A stretch of 64,000 nt of DNA from Siphonodentalium dalli (lineage: Eukaryota > Mollusca > Scaphopoda > Gadilida > Siphonodentaliidae). The notes beneath the pieces are model-generated. The model was not told the DNA's origin, made no database searches, and saw only the letters and a list, made by a program, of their open reading frames with translations. Shown piece by piece: positions 1 through 64,000 of this stretch. Made by a program: the position numbers and the translations under genes. Numbering within the stretch: position 1 is the first letter of the stretch; each line of letters starts with the position of its first letter. The DNA is taken from positions 101,331,319 to 101,395,318 of the forward strand of contig CP136066.1 in the NCBI GenBank assembly GCA_032622095.1. Reading direction: 5' to 3'.

Positions 1-269
1 GTGTGAGCATTCCACTGCATATGAACAGCCTTCATCAGCCAAATGATGGCACTATTATAAGATCCAATGCATTCCATCAATGTAAACCATGTATTGTTTA
101 CCAAAATACCAGTGTGAGAATACAGTGAGATTAACACTTTCAGAACTAACTGATCATTGATGAGTAGTTATCTGTTATGAAAGTGTTCGGATAATAAGTT
201 CATAGGTCATTTGTTGAACTTATTACCTGAACATTTCCCTCCAATTAATACAACTCCTTTTGCACCGAC

Positions 270-396
270 ATTCATCGGAAAGCTCTCAGTGAGAGCTTTG
301 CTATGAATGGCAACAATCCACATTTCTGACTAAATCCTGAAAAATTACCCATAATTCTGCTGTGGTTAAGGAGTCAATTATTTGGGGCATTATTGT
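270..396. mobile_element. Family A fragment (right arm)
   Basis: Right arm of the family A palindrome, from the central AGCTCTCAGTGAGAGCT to GGGGCATTATTG, somewhat diverged. Flanking 130-240 and 470-560 hold another dispersed inverted repeat with AAATGTTC...ATAAGTTC arms. Confidence 0.75.
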
Positions 397-995
397 TGCT
401 ATCCACTGTTATTGGCTGAAGATCTGAATGGCTGATGGGGTAAACATTCAGGAGGGAATTCTTTTTCTCCTAAATACTCATTGATGACTCAGTCCCTTAC
501 GAAATGTTCAAATTATAAGTTCAACAAACGACTTATTATGTAAATATTTCCGATCAGTGAATAGAATTTCATCCACCCTGTTATTTGATGTCCTCTGCAT
601 ATATTACTTGTACATCCCATCAAAAATAGACCATTCCAATATGCACTTTTTTAATTTGGTTGGAGAACCATTTAGTATAGAATAGTTAATGGGCAAGGGG
701 GGTGGATCCCAGGCCCTGCATACCACTCTGCTCCACTTCCATGTCTATACAAGATGAAGGTTGTTCATATAAATATAAAGGGTGATATATTTATAACCAT
801 ATGATTGGCTGTTAATGTAGAAGTCATTGTCTTGCACAGAGTACTTAAGTCACTTCAGTCATCCATGATAGATTGAATTGATAGAAGCCTCATGATGAAT
901 TAACTCTGAGTAGGATAAAAGAGCCACTTATAAATGATCAAAGCGCTAACTTTGTCTCCACTGGCTTGAGCTTTAGTGTATTATAAAATATATTA

Positions 996-1209
996 CAGTA
1001 AAGCCCTAAATAATCGACTCCTTAACCACAGGAGAATTATGGGTAATTTTTCAGGTTTTAGTCGGAAAAATGGCTTGTTGCCATTCATCCGAAAGCTCTC
1101 ACTGAGAGCTTTCCGATGAATGGCAACAAGCCATATTTCCGACTAAATCCGGAAAAGTTACCCATAATTCTGCTGTGGTTAAGGAGTCGATTATTTAGGG
1201 CCATTACTG
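996..1209. mobile_element. TA-flanked full-palindrome MITE (family A), complete
   Basis: Begins CAGTAAAGCCCTAAATAATC and ends with the inverted form, with TA on both sides. The two ~105-bp arms meet at AGCTCTCACTGAGAGCT, so nearly the whole element is one hairpin. Tc1/mariner-like MITEs start CAGT and duplicate TA, which fits. Other complete copies: 15156, 49407, 54649, 55395, 56552 and 59855. Confidence 0.88.
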
Positions 1210-1375
1210 TATTCTATTTGCAAACTAATCTCTCATACTTAGTGTGATATTAATCTCTTCTTATTCTGTTGATGATATCTAGATAATGGGCTTCATATTA
1301 GCTCATAAAAAACTATACACAAATTCCAAGTCAGCATATTATAGCCCGCGGGAATGTCATTAGTTCATTAGGGAT

Positions 1376-1840
1376 CAAGCCTGAATTTACATCTAGTGTC
1401 TCTGACATTTGCAGAATGAGATCCCCAGTGGGTGAATTTAGTGATACTATCCCGTATAATCGGCTAACATCACCAAATTTACTCTCTGTGGACCTCATTC
1501 TGCTTTTAAAAGCATCAACTGGTATGGGAGACATAGGAAGTTCCCCAGTTGAAGTTGGTGATGTTCACCCGTTAGTCACCTCGATTATGCAATTTATCGA
1601 ATTATGGGATGATTATGCAATTTATCGAATTATGGGATACAGAAACTGAACAGAAGGGAAAAAGTAACTAAAAACAATTTTAATTTGTGACTATAGATAC
1701 TTCCCAGAAGATGAGGTCAAAGCAGAATGAGGTTCCCGGAGGATGAATTTGGTGATGCTAGCTCACTATGCAGGATAGCGTCACTAAATTCACTCTCTGG
1801 AGACCTCATTTGCAAATGTCAGACACTGAATTCAGGCTTT
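1376..1840. mobile_element. hAT-like element with two internal palindromes (family D)
   Basis: Ends CAAGCCTGAAT and ATTCAGGCTT; 8-bp duplication TTAGGGAT at 1368-1375 and 1841-1848. Inside are two inverted segments (1415-1503 and 1726-1818), each with GAATGAGGT-type arms. A 28-bp unit (GATTATGCAATTTATCGAAT...) is repeated in tandem at about 1583-1637. Confidence 0.8.
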
Positions 1841-1876
1841 TTAGGGATGAGAGAATTGTGTCCGGATACAATATGT

Positions 1877-1928
1877 ATCTTTTCAGGATTTAGTCGGAAA
1901 TATGGCTTGTTGCCATTCATCGCATGCA
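1877..1928. mobile_element. Family A fragment
   Basis: About 50 bp of the inner part of the left arm (TTTCAGGATTTAGTCGGAAA through TTGCCATTCATCG), with no ends. Confidence 0.65.
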
Positions 1929-2177
1929 GGTTTTTGGTATATGGTATGATGTCTTTAAATTCGCAGAAAATTATTTCAGACTGATATCCCTTTTCTTGAC
2001 ACCAAAATACACCAAAAATATTGAAAAACAAAATGGTGGATAATTTAAGCACCTAATATTTATTTCATATGGGTCACTGACCTAATACACCATCACTATT
2101 TATCGATGCTGATTGGCTAATCACAAGAACTGACATAATAAATCCAGATATAATGCTTGTTTTAACCTCCACCCCAA

Positions 2178-2280
2178 TGGGAGCTGGTGGGAATGTCATT
2201 AATTCATACACCCGATTTGCATTATTAGGTCAGTGGAGTTAATCACTCAGAAGCCCCTATGATAAGTGATCATTAAGGAA
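2178..2280. repeat. Dispersed repeat, first of two copies
   Basis: GGGAATGTCATTAATTCATA, TTAGGTCAGTGGAGTT and AGTGATCATTAA are shared in order with 4010-4106. Not classified. Confidence 0.65.
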
Positions 2281-2439
2281 TCCATGTTTACATGCCCTTT
2301 AGTTTTACACAATTGCTCGAGTGCCATTGAGTACCTCAGAATGTCAATGATGATTGTGCCAGTGTTTTGTATCAAGTCAACAGCAGGGATTCCAGAGCAG
2401 GCCTCAGCCTAGAGGTTCAGAACAGGGAGACTTGAAGTC

Positions 2440-2520
2440 TCCCTCCAAGAAATTTAGGGAGACTTCAGGAAATTTAGGGAGACTTCACTCAGGGAGAAGT
2501 GGGGAGACTACCAAAAATTG
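2440..2520. repeat. GGGAGACTT tandem motif
   Basis: GGGAGACTT occurs about five times in 80 bp, with GAAATTTAGGGAGACTTCA as the longest repeated unit. Confidence 0.7.
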
Positions 2521-2551
2521 ACAATTTTCAAATATCGCTTTATTTTATCAC

Positions 2552-2738
2552 AGTCCTAGGAATCACTGTCCATGTAATATTAAATTTGATTAAAATATAA
2601 CAAATAGATCTAGATATATTACCTCTACTATACAGATATAAGTATATTTATATTATTATAATAACTAACTATAATATATTGATTTAATATTATTAAATAA
2701 TATTTTATTCAACTAACAGTGATTCTTAGGGACTGCTA
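2552..2738. repeat. AT-rich segment between inverted ends
   Basis: CAGTCCTAGGAATCACTG and CAGTGATTCTTAGGGACTG bound an AT-only interior; possibly a small MITE. Confidence 0.5.
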
Positions 2739-3559
2739 TCATTTAAGCAAGACAATTATCAAGTTACAGTAGTAGTTAATTTTTGTAAACTTTGTAAGTT
2801 TACTTTGGTCACGGCTGTAATGTGGGTGTCCGCTAAAATAAACAATAAGAACTAACAAACAAAGGAGTTGCAAAAGCTTTTAGTTTTATTGCTAAAGCTT
2901 TTATTAATTAATGGCCTCCCTTAATTAATGCCAACCCACTGGTATAATCCGATTAAAGCAATAAACTTGACAATTTTAATTACCGAAGCGGTCTCTTCAA
3001 AAAGTGCGACCCGGTCTCATCAAAAAGTTCGACGCGTTACCGAAACGAACTTCCGAAGCGCCTGGTACATACTCTGATTATAAATGTTGTAATTGTTTTA
3101 TATCTGAAAAGCGGGACGGCGGTCTTTTAAGTTAATTAAAACATTTATTTGTGACACTCACGATGGTCAGTAACAACATAGATGCGAACATCTCATCGTG
3201 TTTTCAGCGTGTCAAAACATTCGTGATTAACATTCATTACCGCAAGGGAACAAAGGCGATTGAATAACACAAAACAATAGGTCATATTTTATTTTTTATT
3301 TTAAACACTTGGGTCTTTGTCTCTGCATCGTCTGTTTCTTTTTGGGATGGCGCCACAATTCATCTATATATACGGACATGTCTGTGAAAAAAAACTAGAA
3401 AAAAAAAATGCCCCCTAAAATTGAAGGCGACTTCGATTTCGCCTTAGAGCGACGATAGGGCGAAGTCAGCGACAGTAAGGCGACAATCTCGCCCGAGTTG
3501 CCTTGTGAGCTGAGGCCTGTTCCAGAGAAGGGAAGAAGATGGGGAGCTGCCCCTTTTAC

Positions 3560-3770
3560 CCTTCACTGATGATGACAGTGAAGGTGATGAGGATGGGGTC
3601 AATGATAAAGATGTTTACATTGATGATGATCATGAGTGATGATGATGTCGTGAGATGATAATGATGATGATAATGGTGATGATATGACAATGATGGTGAG
3701 GATAACAAAGACAATGATGAAGATGACTCCATTGTGTACGAGGACAATGATGATAATGGATAATGATTTA
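3560..3770. repeat. GAT-rich simple repeat
   Basis: Irregular GATGAT run over about 200 bp. The short frames in it are low-complexity and not genes. Confidence 0.85.
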
Positions 3771-4685
3771 TTTTAGCACTTCCTGCGTTTAAAGTTTGAC
3801 AAAAATTTAAGTTCTTTTGTTTTTTTTCCCGAATTTATTGGAGATGATAATCTTGCCAATCAAACTAGTGACCCTATTCCTGGCAAATAACTCACAATTA
3901 TACTGTCAGACATAATGTCAGACTCAAATACAAACGATCAGACATTCGCGGTTTTGTACCGGAGAATGTCCAATGTCAGGCAGTTAAATCCAGATTGTTG
4001 AAAAATGGGAGCTTGTGGGAATGTCATTAATTCATACACCCGATTATCATTAGGTCAGTGGAGTTTATCAGTCAGAATCCACTATGATGAGTGATCATTA
4101 AAGATGCATTATCCGAATTAATGCTCCCAAATTACTATTTCTTTGGATTCGGGAGTAAAAAATATTTGATTCGAGTCGAGGAACCCACCCATCAAAGCTC
4201 GGAGTGATCAGATATCAATTTTTTTAATTTGTTATTTCTCGAGATGTGCACATATTTGTGGCCTGGAAAAAAGTCATCAAACCGACGGTCTTGGACAAAA
4301 TTACAGATGAAGATTGATAACTCTAAAATCAAGTGGTAATACGGTCCAATGTTTTGATAGTTTTGATATTTTTTCATATCTTTTGTAAATATTTGTCTTT
4401 CTCACTATCCTGTATTGATGGATCAGATAATAAAGCATACAACCAGGGGGGCAGAGGGGCTGAAAATGTTTCATAGAATAGCAACAAAGACATAACTGTT
4501 ATCTTGCCATGAGTGTAAAATACATCAACTTGATGAGGTGCATATGAGCTAGATACTGGCAAGACCATGAAAAAATGTCTTTCATTGTATTGTAGATTTC
4601 GTAAGAATAGAAAGCATGTTTTTTTTTTATAATTGTACTTTTAGATATACTTTGATTTATATTCATTCTTTGTGTGTACTTTCAG

Positions 4686-63422
<58,737 letters not shown>

Positions 63423-63960
63423 GTGAGTTTTTATAAATCTTTTTTTTTTGGGGTTGAAGCTTCTTTAAAGCCACATGGTGCTTTGCGCTTCGAAATACAC
63501 CTAATAATATTTACTTAATGAAATTTTCCCGGAACAAAATGGGTCAATAAACAATTGAACTACCTTTGGACGAGCACTAATATGTCCCAGAAAACTGCTT
63601 TAAAGTCATAAAAAATACAACTTTGAACATGATGAATGGGTTCAAATAAAAAAACAGCCATTATTATTTATCGGAATTGGGGAATGTGAAACGGTATGTC
63701 CAGAAAAGGTATATTGCAATATCTTAACACAAAATTATTTTAAAACTTCACACAATGCTTTCTCTCTATTTTAATCATCAAAATGTGCTTGTGCCATAAA
63801 CGTTTCAGAGCGATGACAGATCTAGATTTTCTTCCCATGGTCTACAGTTGCAATTTTTATGTGACTGCTGACATAAAATTGAACCGGCACTTAAACGAGA
63901 AGATCTCCAATTTATCGAAAAATATAAGAAACAAAACACAATTCATTTTACATGCAACTA

Positions 63961-64000
63961 CAGTAATGCCCTAAATAATCGACTCCTTAACCACAGCAGA
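63961..64000. mobile_element. Family A element cut by the window end
   Basis: Left end only: TA then CAGTAATGCCCTAAATAATC, running off the window. Confidence 0.8.

Noticed and set aside
3420-3520. GGCGACTTCGATTTCGCC-type stretch as a possible CRISPR or RNA gene
   Set aside because: No regular repeat-spacer layout and no cloverleaf; a CRISPR array is not expected in animal DNA.
3556-3747. Serine/histidine-rich minus-strand frame
   Set aside because: Translation of the GAT simple repeat.
1-4685. An additional upstream HEATR5 exon
   Set aside because: I looked for the conserved segment that should precede CVAQLVNEAP and found no in-phase block with splice sites.

Overview
This is animal genomic DNA, AT-rich and packed with repeats. 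It carries one recognisable host gene, a HEATR5 (HEATR5A/HEATR5B, p200-type) orthologue, on the + strand. I could place 29 coding exons between 4686 and 63422. Together they hold about 4.85 kb of coding sequence (roughly 1,615 codons). The 5' exons and the last 3' exons lie outside the window. The exons are small (69-340 bp) and the introns large (up to 6.5 kb). Repeat style suggests a spiralian, probably a mollusc: elements with tandem cores and tetranucleotide runs, and a tRNA-type SINE with a short repeated tail. That placement is inference.

Layout. Introns hold almost everything else. Before exon 1 (1-4685) are hAT-like and TA-flanked palindromic elements. Intron 2 (6226-12444) has a TTAA element and a nested pair of non-autonomous hAT elements (9898-12157, with a second at 10011-11127). 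Introns 9 and 10 have a 0.5 kb near-palindrome, a small hAT element and a TTAA element. Introns 16-19 hold several elements built as terminal hairpin, short tandem core and terminal hairpin (34.7, 37.8-40.3, 42.9, 45.5 and 46.7 kb), one with a three-unit higher-order repeat. Intron 24 ends in a 62-65 bp tandem array that copies the 3' splice site of exon 25 seven times. Intron 27 (56893-61371) holds a 2.4 kb transposon with 176-bp inverted ends, a decayed KRBA2-like transposase lacking its catalytic core, and a nested 1.03 kb insertion flanked by a 16-bp duplication. Intron 28 holds a 1.0 kb hAT element with a perfect 8-bp duplication.

The gene. HEATR5 proteins are about 2,000-residue HEAT-repeat rods that work with the AP-1 clathrin adaptor at the trans-Golgi network and endosomes. 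All exons join in phase, apart from a one-base frameshift inside exon 28. Three exon edges are unusual: a duplicated 5' splice site (exon 19), a tandem donor (exon 20) and the decoy acceptor array (exon 25). No tRNA, rRNA, CRISPR array or promoter was recognised. Gene and repeat calls rest on reading and remembered families, not on database searches.
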